In this document: one piece after another, positions 15,981 through 24,507 of the stretch | Numbering within the stretch: the first letter of the stretch is position 1 | Layout: the number at the start of each line of letters is the position of its first letter | Origin: Clostridia bacterium | GTDB taxonomy: Bacteria; Bacillota; Clostridia; Christensenellales; RUG350 | Assembly (NCBI GenBank): GCA_017631635.1 | Contig: JAGBSX010000009.1 | Coordinates: 1 to 32,471 of the forward strand | DNA length: 32,471 nt | Direction of reading: 5' to 3' | Translations under genes and position numbers: made by a program | The notes under the pieces: generated by a model | The model's input: only the letters and a program-made list of their open reading frames with translations | The model's database searches: none | What the model was told of the DNA's origin: nothing

Positions 15981-17201
15981 ATGAATAGAAAATATTTAGT
16001 TATACTAGGCGACGGCATGGCAGACAGACCTCTAGACTCTCTAGACGGCATGACTCCACTAATGGTAGCCAACAAACCAAATATAGACTGGCTAGCATCT
16101 CACGGAGAGATAGGATTGTGCCACACTATCCCAGATGGTATGAAACCTGGTAGCGACGTAGCGAATTTGTCCGTGATAGGATACGACCCTCTAGTGTATT
16201 ACACAGGTCGTAGTCCTCTAGAGGCTATGAGCATAGGCGTAGACTTTTCGCCTATCGACGTCACGTATAGGTGCAATCTAGTGACTATATCCTCAGAGCC
16301 TGATATCAAAGACACTACGCTAGTAGATTACAGCGCCGGCGAGATATCTACCGAGGAGGCAGAGAGCCTGATACAATCTCTCAAAGATGCGTTTGATAGC
16401 GACACCTTGGCTTTTTATAGAGGTGTGAGTTATCGCCATTGTCTACTACTGCGCAAAGCCAAAGAAGGGGCTATACTCACCCCTCCTCACGATATCACAG
16501 GCAAAAAAGTAGCAGAGTATCTACCAGACGGTACTAATAGCGAACTGCTATACGATTTGATGCGCAAGGCTCGTGCAATCCTCGAGTCCCACCCTATCAA
16601 CAAAGAGAGAGTACGACTAGGCAAGAATCCTGCCAACTGTATATGGCTATGGGGCGAAGGTCGCAAGCCCAACCTCACCGAATTTGCTCAAAAGACAGGA
16701 CTAAAGGGCGCTATGATATCTGCAGTAGACCTACTCAAAGGTATAGGCAAAGTCAGCGGTATGACGGTCTATGACGTAGAGGGGGCTACAGGTACTATAC
16801 ACACCAACTTTGATGGCAAGGCAAATGCTTGTATAGATGCCTTTGAGAGTGGACACGACTACGTATATATGCACCTAGAAGCACCAGACGAGTGTGGTCA
16901 CCAAGGAGATCTAGAGGGCAAAATCAAGTCGATAGAACTCATAGACGACAAGATAGTCGCTCCTATACTCAAGTATCTATCCTCCCAACCTGCACCTTAT
17001 ACTATACTAGTATGTCCAGACCACCCTACTCCTATATCAATACGTACGCATAGCGCAGATGCTATACCTTATATCATATATCGTAGCGACGTAGAGATAG
17101 ACACGGGGCTAAAGTATGACGAATATAGCGCCACCTCTACCCTCAACGTACTACCTCACGGATACGACCTGATATCAAAGATGCTAGGCGAAGAGGTATA
17201 A
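15981..17201 (+). CDS. ApgM-family enzyme, possible homoserine kinase
   Basis: The 406-aa product belongs to the archaeal-type cofactor-independent phosphoglycerate mutase family of the alkaline phosphatase superfamily. The metal-binding start VILGDGMADRP, the nucleophile region PGSDVANLSVIGYDP, and YMHLEAPDECGHQGD and VCPDHPTP for the second metal site are all present. Bacterial members close to this type have been proposed as homoserine kinases (TIGR02535 model), which would feed threonine synthase, encoded 5 kb away at 21960. A glycolytic phosphoglycerate mutase role remains possible. No other homoserine kinase is in the window. AGGAG precedes ATG 15981. It is followed after one base by the Nudix gene. 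Confidence 0.85.
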   Translation: MNRKYLVILGDGMADRPLDSLDGMTPLMVANKPNIDWLASHGEIGLCHTIPDGMKPGSDVANLSVIGYDPLVYYTGRSPLEAMSIGVDFSPIDVTYRCNLVTISSEPDIKDTTLVDYSAGEISTEEAESLIQSLKDAFDSDTLAFYRGVSYRHCLLLRKAKEGAILTPPHDITGKKVAEYLPDGTNSELLYDLMRKARAILESHPINKERVRLGKNPANCIWLWGEGRKPNLTEFAQKTGLKGAMISAVDLLKGIGKVSGMTVYDVEGATGTIHTNFDGKANACIDAFESGHDYVYMHLEAPDECGHQGDLEGKIKSIELIDDKIVAPILKYLSSQPAPYTILVCPDHPTPISIRTHSADAIPYIIYRSDVEIDTGLKYDEYSATSTLNVLPHGYDLISKMLGEEV

Positions 17202-17202
17202 T

Positions 17203-17733
17203 ATGGATTTGATAGAAAAAACTCTATCCTCTACCACTATCTATGACGGCAAGGTAATCAAGGTCATAAGAGACCAAGTATCTCTGCCAAACGGAGAGAG
17301 TGCCTATAGAGAGATAGTTCATCACAACGGTGGCGCTACAGTACTCGCAGTCAAAGATGATATGGTATATTTCGTACGTCAGTATAGATATGCCTACCAC
17401 GACGAACTATTAGAATTGCCTGCAGGCAAACTAAACGAAGGTGAAGACCCCAAGAGTTGTGCCATTAGAGAACTAGAAGAAGAGACAGGGCTGAAGGCGA
17501 CTGACGTCGACCTCATCACCAAACTATATCCCTCACCCGGCTACACCGACGAGGTGATATACGTATATCTAGCCCGAGACTTCGTCCAAGGCACTCAGCA
17601 CCTAGACGAAGATGAATTTTTGGGAGTAATCACTCTACCACTATCCACCGTCAAGGACATGCTAGATAGTGGAGAGATACGAGACGCCAAGACTATAGTA
17701 GCGCTCAGATACTACCTATCAAATACAAAGTAA
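17203..17733 (+). CDS. Nudix hydrolase, ADP-ribose pyrophosphatase-like
   Basis: The 176-aa product carries a full Nudix box, G-x5-E-x7-REL-x-EETGL, at about residues 76-98. Strands before it (YFVRQYRYAYHDELLELPAGKL) and the following SPGYTDEVIYVYLA are typical of the ADP-ribose pyrophosphatase (NudF) group, which hydrolyses ADP-ribose to AMP and ribose 5-phosphate. It starts one base after the upstream stop codon, so the two genes share a transcript. Confidence 0.93.
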   Translation: MDLIEKTLSSTTIYDGKVIKVIRDQVSLPNGESAYREIVHHNGGATVLAVKDDMVYFVRQYRYAYHDELLELPAGKLNEGEDPKSCAIRELEEETGLKATDVDLITKLYPSPGYTDEVIYVYLARDFVQGTQHLDEDEFLGVITLPLSTVKDMLDSGEIRDAKTIVALRYYLSNTK

Positions 17734-17735
17734 TC

Positions 17736-17774
17736 AAAAAAGCAAGTCTAACTCAAGTGGACTTGCTTTTTTAA
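17736..17774. terminator. Bidirectional terminator
   Basis: AAAAAAGCAAGTC (17736-17748) pairs with GACTTGCTTTTTT (17760-17772). It serves the Nudix gene on plus and the membrane protein gene ending at 17779 on minus. Confidence 0.9.
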
Positions 17775-17778
17775 TATT

Positions 17779-18378
17779 TTATTTTTTCTTGCGTGCTCTC
17801 TTGCGCTTTCGCTCTTCTTCGGTATGCGCTAGTTGTGCCTGCTTGTCTTTCTCTTGTCTCCTCTCTACTACCGTATGTATGGCTCGTTTGGCTCTATCAA
17901 ATATCTCTCTATGCCTATCCTCTAGCACCTCGTAGCCTACGTATTCGCCTGCGTAATAGGTGACGAAGGCTAGCACACTCTCATCATTGATAGTAAATGG
18001 TATTACGTGCTTGTAATCACTGACGGTCAAGGTAGGGTGAGGGCGAGACACGTAGATATAGTAGTCGTATTTTTTACCATTTTTCTTCGAATATACTCCC
18101 ACCTCACTACTATCCCACTCGTGTGTGGCTATGACTTTGTTAAATTTCTTAACAGTCACTCCTTCGCTATCAAAATACGCTATCGCTAGAGCATTTTTAC
18201 TCAAAAATAAGTATAGCAAAGGCAATAGCAACACCACTATGCTAGCGCCCGTGATAGTATTTAGGGCGCTCACGTAGAGATTGTAGGACACTACAAATGC
18301 GCACACCTCCATCAATGCCGTGAATATTAATTTGTTTTTGTTGACAAACACTTTGGCAAAATTGGTATCGCTCTGCAT
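17779..18378 (-). CDS. Small membrane protein, unknown function
   Basis: The 199-aa product starts at ATG 18378, whose A overlaps the last base of the rhaB stop (TAATG), so it is translationally coupled to rhaB. Two membrane helices lie at about residues 17-37 and 43-62. A soluble domain of about 100 residues follows, with an HEWDSSEV strand and paired Tyr-rich strands (KYDYYIYVS), resembling YcxB-like or PH-like membrane-attached domains in outline only. The last 40 residues are highly charged and end in a KRKRARKKK run, perhaps binding nucleic acid or lipid heads. I do not recognise a family. Coupling to a kinase gene is unexpected. Confidence 0.75.
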   Translation of the reverse strand: MQSDTNFAKVFVNKNKLIFTALMEVCAFVVSYNLYVSALNTITGASIVVLLLPLLYLFLSKNALAIAYFDSEGVTVKKFNKVIATHEWDSSEVGVYSKKNGKKYDYYIYVSRPHPTLTVSDYKHVIPFTINDESVLAFVTYYAGEYVGYEVLEDRHREIFDRAKRAIHTVVERRQEKDKQAQLAHTEEERKRKRARKKK

Positions 18379-19838
18379 TATTTGCCTACTACCTCCAAAT
18401 ATCTTAGGTAAGCCTCGTCCCAAGCCTCTCTATCCGTAGGCTCGTATACCTTGGCGTCAAAACTCTTGGCTATCATACGCCTAGCCTCACTCAAAGACTG
18501 TATCTCTCCACCTGCTATGAGTTGGACGGATATATTACCTATGACAGTACCCTCCACAGGTCCTGTGGGAACTGTGAGATTGCATGCGCTAGAGGTGAAC
18601 TTGCATAGTATCTTGGCGTTGATACCTCCACCTACTATATTTAGTCCGTCTACCACTCTGCCTGTCTCTCTCATATCGTTGAGGCTCTTGCGATACTTGA
18701 GCGCTAGGCTCTCGTATACACATCTAGCCACTTCGCCTACGCTACTGGGCACTCTCTGCGTGGTGCGCTTGCAAAATTCTTTGATACGACTAGGCATATC
18801 TCCCATAGGGCTAAACTCTTGATTATCTACGTCGATAAAGCATCTAAATGGCTCTGCCTCCTCGGCTAGGCTGGCTATATCAGCGTAGGATATATCCATA
18901 CCCTCCCTTATCCATTGACGACGGCACTCGTTGATAATCCATAGTCCCATTATGTTGCGTAGATATCGAACCGTACCATCATATCCTCTCTCATTTGAAA
19001 AACCTGCTATCTCTGACGCCTTGGACATATCTGGAGATTTTAGTTCCATACCCATGAGTGACCAAGTACCACTAGAGATAAACATAGAGTTCTCCGTAGC
19101 AAATGGTACTGCCACTACTGCAGAGGCTGTGTCGTGAGTACATACTGCTATGACTGGTACTTGGGGTACTTGTAGTTCTCGAGCCAAATCCTCTCTCAAA
19201 TCACCATATTTCTCGCCAGGCATGATGATATCTGGCATTAGTCGAGATGGTATACCTAGTATGTCCATCAACTCTACGTTCCACTCGTTGGTATATTGAT
19301 TGAGTAGTCCTGAGGTAGAGGCTATGGTGTACTCTGCACGCTTATTGCCAGTGAGGTAATACATCACGAAATCTGGCATAAAGAGTATCTTGTCTGCTCT
19401 ATCTAGTAGGTCTGGGCGATACTTGGCTAGATAATACAATTGGTAAATTGTATTAAAATTGTTGACTTGTAGTCCCGTATGAGTATATAGTACTCCCTCT
19501 CCTAGCAAATCATCTATCTCCTTGGGCATACCCTCGGTACGAGAGTCTCTATAATGCACAGGGTTGTCTATGAGATTGCCATCCTTGTCTATGAGAGCAA
19601 AGTCCACTCCCCAAGTATCTACGCCTATAGAGTCAAATCCACCTTGATTCTTCGCCTCGGTGATACCTGTCCTTACCTCGTGGATAAGTCTCAATATGTC
19701 CCAGTATACCGTGCCGTTTATCTCCACAGGATCATTAGAAAAACGGTGTATCTCATCTATCTTGATATCTCCACCCTCTATGTATCCTATCATTGCTCTA
19801 CCACTAGATGCTCCAAAATCAAATGCTAATGCTCTCAT
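18378..19838 (-). CDS. rhaB: Rhamnulokinase
   Basis: The 486-aa product is a FGGY-family sugar kinase. Rhamnulokinase features are DFGASSGRAMIG at the N-terminus, VYWDILRL, GVDTWGVDFALID, HYRDSRTEGM, ISSGTWSLMG and NIVGGGINAKILC. It phosphorylates L-rhamnulose. I choose ATG 19838 (MRALAFDFG) because GGAGG lies five bases upstream; an ATG four codons earlier overlaps that site. No rhaA, rhaD or rhamnose regulator is present, so the pathway partners lie elsewhere or the substrate is a different ketose. The stop overlaps the next gene. Confidence 0.93.
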   Translation of the reverse strand: MRALAFDFGASSGRAMIGYIEGGDIKIDEIHRFSNDPVEINGTVYWDILRLIHEVRTGITEAKNQGGFDSIGVDTWGVDFALIDKDGNLIDNPVHYRDSRTEGMPKEIDDLLGEGVLYTHTGLQVNNFNTIYQLYYLAKYRPDLLDRADKILFMPDFVMYYLTGNKRAEYTIASTSGLLNQYTNEWNVELMDILGIPSRLMPDIIMPGEKYGDLREDLARELQVPQVPVIAVCTHDTASAVVAVPFATENSMFISSGTWSLMGMELKSPDMSKASEIAGFSNERGYDGTVRYLRNIMGLWIINECRRQWIREGMDISYADIASLAEEAEPFRCFIDVDNQEFSPMGDMPSRIKEFCKRTTQRVPSSVGEVARCVYESLALKYRKSLNDMRETGRVVDGLNIVGGGINAKILCKFTSSACNLTVPTGPVEGTVIGNISVQLIAGGEIQSLSEARRMIAKSFDAKVYEPTDREAWDEAYLRYLEVVGK

Positions 19839-19868
19839 ATTTGCCTCCATATAGATATTTTCCTAATC

Positions 19869-19898
19869 ATTATATCCTATCCACTCCCCCTTTGTAAA
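19869..19898 (-). promoter_or_regulatory. rhaB: Promoter of rhaB
   Basis: On the minus strand TTTACA (19898-19893) and TATAAT (19874-19869) are 18 bp apart, 31 bp before the start codon. Confidence 0.7.
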
Positions 19899-19899
19899 G

Positions 19900-19936
19900 A
19901 AAATTGAGTGTTTAGATACACTCTCCTCTCAATTTT
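19900..19936. promoter_or_regulatory. Inverted repeat between rhaB and glyS promoters
   Basis: AAAATTGAG (19900-19908) and CTCAATTTT (19928-19936) are perfect arms, with a second pair GAGTGT/ACACTC inside. The element directly abuts the rhaB -35 box and ends 14 bp before the glyS -35 box. It is a plausible operator; a regulator is not identified. Confidence 0.5.
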
Positions 19937-19949
19937 GGACGATTATAGG

Positions 19950-19978
19950 TTGACAAACGGTGTCGGGTATTATATAAT
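19950..19978 (+). promoter_or_regulatory. glyS: Promoter of glyS
   Basis: TTGACA (19950-19955) and TATAAT (19973-19978) are 17 bp apart. The leader is only about 48 bases, too short for a T-box, and holds a small TTAGGAT/ATCCTAA hairpin just before the ribosome binding site. Confidence 0.85.
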
Positions 19979-20032
19979 TTATGAGTACTTAAATATTATT
20001 TAGGATAATATCCTAAAGAGAGAGGTAATATA

Positions 20033-21418
20033 ATGGCAAAATTAACTATGGACAAGTTGGTAGCACTATGCAAAGGTAGAGGCTATATATTCGCTGGTAG
20101 CGAGATATACGGCGGTCTAGCCAACACCTGGGATTACGGTCCTCTAGGTGTCGAACTCAAGAATAACGTCAAGCGCGCTTGGTGGAAGAAATTCATCCAA
20201 GAGTCTCCCCTCAACGTAGGCGTAGACTGTGCTATACTCATGAATTCTAGAGTGTGGGAGGCTAGTGGTCATATAGGTGGATTTAGCGATCCCCTTATGG
20301 ATTGCAAGGGCTGTCACGCACGCCATAGAGCAGACAATCTCATAGAAGACTACATGTCCAAAAAAGGCATCAGCGAAAATATCGCAGGTTGGTCAAACGA
20401 CAAGATGGAGCAATATATCGCTGACAACAAGATAGTATGCCCAGTATGTGGCAAGAGCGATTTCACAGGCGTACGCAAGTTTAACCTAATGTTCAAGACT
20501 TTCCAAGGTGTCACCGAAGATACTGCCAACACCGTATATCTTCGCCCAGAGACTGCTCAAGGTATATTCGTTAACTTCAAAAACGTCCAACGCAGTTCTC
20601 GTAAGAAGATACCATTTGGTATAGGTCAAGTGGGCAAGAGTTTTAGAAATGAGATAACTCCAGGCAACTTCACTTTCCGTACACGTGAGTTTGAGCAAAT
20701 GGAACTAGAATTCTTCTGCAAACCTGGTACTGACCTAGAGTGGTTTAACTACTGGAAAGAGTTTTGCAAAAACTGGCTACTCTCTCTAGGTATCCCAGAG
20801 GAGAGACTACGCCTCAGAGACCACGATCCAGAAGAGTTGGCATTTTATTCACGCGCTACTACCGACTTTGAGTACCTCTTCCCCTTTGGTTGGGGCGAAC
20901 TATGGGGCATAGCCGATAGAACTGACTACGACCTAGGTCAACACGCCAAGTTTAGTGGCGAGAATATGGAGTACACCGATCCCGTCACCAACGAGAAGTA
21001 CGTACCATATTGTATAGAGCCATCTCTAGGCGCTGACCGTGCTACTCTAGCGCTACTATGCAACGCATACGAAGAAGAAGAACTAGAGGGTGGAGACGTG
21101 AGAGTAGTCATGCACCTACATCCTACCCTAGCACCATACAAGGTGGCTATACTCCCTCTACAAAAGAAACTCTCTGACAAAGCAGACGAAGTATATGCTA
21201 TGCTATCCAAGGAGTTTATGGTCACTTACGACGAGACTGGTAGCATAGGCAAGAGATACCGTCGCCAAGACGAAATAGGTACTCCATACTGCGTCACCAT
21301 AGACTTTGACACTATCGAAGACGGTACTGTCACCGTACGTGATAGAGACACTATGGCTCAAGAACGTATCGCTATCAGCGACCTAGTAGAGTACGTAAGA
21401 GAAAAAATTCAATACTAA
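20033..21418 (+). CDS. glyS: Glycyl-tRNA synthetase, alpha2 type
   Basis: The 461-aa product matches the length of single-chain bacterial GlyRS. It charges tRNA-Gly in the cytosol. Class II features are [23 protein letters not shown] at the N-terminus, motif 2 [25 protein letters not shown] and motif 3 [13 protein letters not shown]. Two Cys pairs (CKGC near residue 86, CPVC near 136) form the zinc site. An anticodon-binding domain occupies the last 100 residues. AGAGAGG lies upstream of ATG 20033. It has its own promoter and appears monocistronic, though no clear terminator follows. Confidence 0.97.
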   Translation: MAKLTMDKLVALCKGRGYIFAGSEIYGGLANTWDYGPLGVELKNNVKRAWWKKFIQESPLNVGVDCAILMNSRVWEASGHIGGFSDPLMDCKGCHARHRADNLIEDYMSKKGISENIAGWSNDKMEQYIADNKIVCPVCGKSDFTGVRKFNLMFKTFQGVTEDTANTVYLRPETAQGIFVNFKNVQRSSRKKIPFGIGQVGKSFRNEITPGNFTFRTREFEQMELEFFCKPGTDLEWFNYWKEFCKNWLLSLGIPEERLRLRDHDPEELAFYSRATTDFEYLFPFGWGELWGIADRTDYDLGQHAKFSGENMEYTDPVTNEKYVPYCIEPSLGADRATLALLCNAYEEEELEGGDVRVVMHLHPTLAPYKVAILPLQKKLSDKADEVYAMLSKEFMVTYDETGSIGKRYRRQDEIGTPYCVTIDFDTIEDGTVTVRDRDTMAQERIAISDLVEYVREKIQY

Positions 21419-21479
21419 TACCAACATCTAGCAACAAAACCCCGTAGATAAAATTTTTGAAAAAAAATAAAAATCTTCG

Positions 21480-21509
21480 TTGACTTTTGACTATACGCGA
21501 TAGTATAAT
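21480..21509 (+). promoter_or_regulatory. Promoter of P-loop gene and thrC
   Basis: TTGACT (21480-21485) and TATAAT (21504-21509) are 18 bp apart, 27 bp before the start codon. Confidence 0.75.
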
Positions 21510-21535
21510 AAAGAAAAGGTAAGGAGGATATCTTT

Positions 21536-21943
21536 ATGATAACTATTATTTATGGGGCTAAAGGCACAGGCAAAACCAAGACAATCTTGGCAAAATGCAA
21601 CGACGACGCACGCACTAGTAGCGGTACTGTAGTGTTCTTGACAGACACTAGCAAATACTCTACTCAATTAGACTTGTCTGTACGTATGATAGACGTGACT
21701 CAATATCACGTGACCGGCAAACTAACCCTAGAGTCCTTTATCGAAGGCATGATAGCCGCCAACCACGATATCAAGTCCGTGTATATAGACGGTGCTCAAC
21801 GTATCACTCGCGAAGATTTAGCAAGTATGTCGGACTTTTATAGTCAACTAGAGTTTATGTCGATAGACAACGACGTCAACTTCACCTTGACGGTGTCCGC
21901 TCCTCTAGAGGATTTGCCTGACTTTATGAAGAAATACATCTAA
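21536..21943 (+). CDS. Small P-loop NTPase, unknown function
   Basis: The 135-aa product begins MITIIYGAKGTGKTK, a perfect Walker A at residues 7-14. A hydrophobic strand, KSVYIDGAQRI, near residues 84-94 can serve as Walker B. The protein is little more than a bare nucleotide-binding fold, with no fused effector domain and no membrane segment. AAGGAGGA precedes ATG 21536. It lies 16 bp before thrC and shares its promoter, so the two are co-expressed, but the link may be only positional. Small ATPases of this kind occur in Clostridia without an assigned job as far as I know. Confidence 0.82.
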   Translation: MITIIYGAKGTGKTKTILAKCNDDARTSSGTVVFLTDTSKYSTQLDLSVRMIDVTQYHVTGKLTLESFIEGMIAANHDIKSVYIDGAQRITREDLASMSDFYSQLEFMSIDNDVNFTLTVSAPLEDLPDFMKKYI

Positions 21944-21959
21944 TAAGGATATATTATCT

Positions 21960-23441
21960 ATGAAATTTATCAGCACGAGAAATGCAAACGTGAGTGTCAC
22001 GGCTTCTCAGGCGATAGTTAGTGGAATTGCAGATGATGGTGGCTTGTACGTCCCATCATCTTTTCCTATTATCACCCTAGAAGAAATCAGCAAAATGCAA
22101 CAAATGTCCTACCCAGAGCGCGCCGCTTACGTGATAGGCAAATACCTAGACGAGTTTGAGGTAGAAGAATTACTCTCCTACACTACTCAAGCCTACTCTA
22201 GATTTGACGGAGAACCTGCTCCTCTATCTATGGTCAAAGAGGGAGTATATGCCCTAGAGTTGTACCACGGTCCTACCCTAGCATTTAAGGATATGGCTCT
22301 CACTCTACTACCCTATCTACTCACCGCCTCCAAGAAGAAGAACGGCGTAGATACCAAGACCTTGATACTAGTAGCCACCTCCGGAGATACTGGCAAGGCT
22401 GCTATGGAGGGATTTAAGGACGTAGAGGGTACGGAGATAATAGTACTCTTCCCTTCTGGTGGAGTTAGCCGTATGCAAGAGGCTCAAATGCGTACCCAGG
22501 AGGGTGCTAACGAGCACGCATCTTCGATAATAGGCAACTTTGACGATGCCCAAAGCGCAGTCAAGCACATATTCAATAGTACAGACGCCGTAGCCAAGAT
22601 ACGTGAGTGTGGATACGAACTCAGTAGTGCCAACTCTATCAACTGGGGCAGACTAGTACCACAGATAGTATACTATATATCTGCCTACGTAGACCTCGTA
22701 GATAGTGGTGTCATTAGTCTAGGCGAAGAGGTCAACTACACCGTGCCTACAGGCAATTTTGGCAATATACTGGCTTGCTACTACGCCAAGCGCATGGGAC
22801 TACCAGTAGGCAAGATGGTGTGCGCATCAAACTCAAACAAGGTGCTCACAGACTTCATCACTACGGGTACTTATGACATATCCGATAGACAGTTCTTCAA
22901 GACGGAGTCTCCATCTATGGATATACTCATCTCCTCCAATCTCGAGAGATTGATATTCGAACTATCTGGCAGAGATGCGTCTCTCACCGCTAGTCGTATG
23001 CAAAGTCTAAAGGATAATAAGTCATATAGCATATCCCTAGACGAACTAACTAGCCTACAAGATTTGATGTGGGCAGGCTGGTGTGATGATGAGCAGGCTA
23101 TGGATACTATCGCCGAGATAGAAGATGAGTACGACTATCCTATGGATACTCATACAGCCGTGGCTATGTCCGTGAGCGAGAATTATATCTCTACTAGCGG
23201 GGATGATAGACCTATGGTAGTAGTATCTACTGCTAGTCCATACAAGTTCCCTCGAGCAGTATATATGGCTATGACAGGCGAACAAATAGACGACGCATTT
23301 GAGGCTAGCGAGGCTCTATACGAATATACTGCTATGGATATACCTGAGCAGATATCTGCTCTCAAAACAAAGCCTTTTGTACACACCTCCGTATGCGAAA
23401 AGGACGATATACTAGACAAGATAATATCTTTCATCAGTTAA
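21960..23441 (+). CDS. thrC: Threonine synthase
   Basis: The 493-aa PLP enzyme converts O-phosphohomoserine to threonine in the cytosol. The PLP lysine lies in LAFKDMAL near residue 110. The phosphate-binding stretches VATSGDTGKAA and VPTGNFGNIL are intact, and length fits the longer fold-type II class. AAGGA precedes ATG 21960. It is second in a two-gene unit with the small P-loop protein. Its substrate could be supplied by the ApgM-family enzyme at 15981. Confidence 0.97.
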   Translation: MKFISTRNANVSVTASQAIVSGIADDGGLYVPSSFPIITLEEISKMQQMSYPERAAYVIGKYLDEFEVEELLSYTTQAYSRFDGEPAPLSMVKEGVYALELYHGPTLAFKDMALTLLPYLLTASKKKNGVDTKTLILVATSGDTGKAAMEGFKDVEGTEIIVLFPSGGVSRMQEAQMRTQEGANEHASSIIGNFDDAQSAVKHIFNSTDAVAKIRECGYELSSANSINWGRLVPQIVYYISAYVDLVDSGVISLGEEVNYTVPTGNFGNILACYYAKRMGLPVGKMVCASNSNKVLTDFITTGTYDISDRQFFKTESPSMDILISSNLERLIFELSGRDASLTASRMQSLKDNKSYSISLDELTSLQDLMWAGWCDDEQAMDTIAEIEDEYDYPMDTHTAVAMSVSENYISTSGDDRPMVVVSTASPYKFPRAVYMAMTGEQIDDAFEASEALYEYTAMDIPEQISALKTKPFVHTSVCEKDDILDKIISFIS

Positions 23442-23522
23442 GAAATTGCGACCAAAATTCTAACAAAAAAACACGCTATTAGGGCGTTCCTATAATGGAA
23501 TTTTAATTTAATACAAAAGTGT

Positions 23523-23567
23523 AGCCCACTATACTTCGCAAAAAGCGAAATATGGTGGGCTTTTATT
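23523..23567 (+). terminator. Terminator of thrC unit
   Basis: AGCCCAC (23523-23529) pairs with GTGGGCT (23555-23561), with a further inner CGC/GCG pair, followed by TTTTATT. Confidence 0.85.
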
Positions 23568-23600
23568 ATCCACAAAAGATTAAGTTTAATAAGTTATATT

Positions 23601-23904
23601 TTTAGCCTTGTGGCTAAAAGTGCTATGCACATAAGTTTTGCGTTAGATTGCGACTTGCAGTCGCAGTTATATTATATTTGCCACAACTTTTCCGAAAGGG
23701 AAAATAAAACTTTGCGTTAGCAAAATATAACTGCGTAAGCAATATAACTTGCCGATAGGCAAATATAACTGCCAAGGCAGTTGGCGTTCGCAACTAAAGT
23801 TGCTCGGCAACACTGCCGATAGGCAATATCACTCGTCGTTAGACGAATATCACAAATCCGTTTAGGATTTATTTAGCCCCCGAATCCCTAATAGGACTCG
23901 GCTT
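23601..23904. repeat. Mini-hairpin array, copy 2 (longer)
   Basis: This is a gene-free array of at least ten small palindromes: TTTAGCC/GGCTAAA (23601-23618), GCGACT/AGTCGC (23650-23664), TTTTCC/GGGAAAA (near 23688-23704), TTTGC/GCAAA (23711-23724), TGCG/GCA (near 23732), then the block 23745-23904, nearly identical to 12-170. Linkers are AATATAAC and AATATCAC. Loops are mostly GTTA, GATA, GTA or GTAA. Differences from copy 1 are confined mainly to loop bases (for example GTA against GATA, GTAA against GTTTA) and to the last hairpin. It ends exactly at the stop codon of the remnant gene that follows on the minus strand. Confidence 0.85.
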
Positions 23905-24140
23905 TATACGTTGGGTAGTGTAAAGTCTCCTTGACCTACTGTGAGTGTGAAGTGGTAGGTATTTGGCTGATAGCCTATTTGCTCGTAAGTCATATCCCAC
24001 TCGATACTAGTGATTACGTTGTCAGAGAGAGTTATCTCTATATTGGTGTAGATGTAATTAGCCTCAGCATAATCCTCCTCGTACTCCGCATTACTTATCC
24101 AGTAGTTGCCTGGCATGTACAACGAATAAGTTATTTTGAT
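23904..24140 (-). pseudogene. 3' remnant of a surface protein gene
   Basis: An open frame ending at 23904 encodes about 75 residues of Tyr/Asn/Thr-rich beta sequence (SLYMPGNYW, IEITLSDNVITSIEWDM), like the C-terminal end of a large secreted protein. The frame formally extends to 24215, but that part reads through an intrinsic terminator at 24150-24175, so only the downstream portion is likely genuine. There is no start codon, ribosome binding site or signal peptide. Its stop abuts the hairpin array, as the fragment at 211 almost does. Confidence 0.55.
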
Positions 24141-24149
24141 TTTTTCATA

Positions 24150-24175
24150 TGAAAAAAGCACCCTCTTAGGTGCTA
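24150..24175 (-). terminator. Terminator of HTH regulator gene
   Basis: On the minus strand AGCACC (24174-24169) pairs with GGTGCT (24162-24157) and is followed by six T residues, about 90 bp after the regulator stop codon. Confidence 0.8.
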
Positions 24176-24264
24176 AAAAGAAACGGTCAAAGACTACCAC
24201 TCCGAAAAAAGGCAATACTCCCCCCCTACGTACTACTATCGACTATACGCCTAGCATAGTACCA

Positions 24265-24465
24265 TCAAGTCAATATATCGTCAAAACTCTCATCAAATAT
24301 CTCACACAACTTGCGGAGCATATTAAATGATGGCTCGCATATCTCATTTTCCCAAGCAGAGACTGTGCGTTGGTCCACTTTGAGAATATCTGCTAGTTGC
24401 TTTTGAGTCATAGACGCAGACTTGCGAAGTGTTTTTAAGTTAGTTGCAAAATTTATTCCACCCAT
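24265..24465 (-). CDS. Small XRE-family transcription regulator
   Basis: The 66-aa product is a single helix-turn-helix domain: NLKTLRKSASMTQKQLADILKV, then DQRTVSAWENEICEPSFNMLRKLCEIF, as in Cro/C1 and SinR-type repressors, with nothing else attached. I choose ATG 24465 because the family start is near and no Shine-Dalgarno site supports the longer frame to 24513. The predicted -10 box (24480-24475) puts the transcript start almost on the ATG, so the mRNA may be leaderless. Two identical-type palindromes upstream suggest that it represses itself. No phage or toxin genes are nearby. Confidence 0.85.
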   Translation of the reverse strand: MGGINFATNLKTLRKSASMTQKQLADILKVDQRTVSAWENEICEPSFNMLRKLCEIFDESFDDILT

Positions 24466-24474
24466 ATCTTTTAT

Positions 24475-24503
24475 AGTATACCAAAGTTTGTGGTACATTA
24501 GCA
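24475..24503 (-). promoter_or_regulatory. Predicted promoter of HTH regulator
   Basis: On the minus strand a weak TGCTAA (24503-24498) and TATACT (24480-24475) are 17 bp apart. The -10 overlaps operator 1. Confidence 0.5.
24479..24495. promoter_or_regulatory. Operator 1, TACCA-N7-TGGTA
   Basis: This is a perfect 17-bp interrupted palindrome lying in the spacer and -10 box of the regulator's promoter. Confidence 0.7.
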
Positions 24504-24507
24504 TACA

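Noticed and set aside
19956-20032. T-box before glyS
   Set aside because: The leader is only about 50 bases and lacks the T-box motif.
23601-23904. CRISPR array
   Set aside because: The repeated parts are 8-base linkers between palindromes of uneven length. There are no repeat/spacer units of constant size and no cas genes.
24141-24215. N-terminal part of the 103-aa frame ending at 23904
   Set aside because: It encodes a terminator hairpin and a poly-A/T run belonging to the HTH gene; it is unlikely to be translated.
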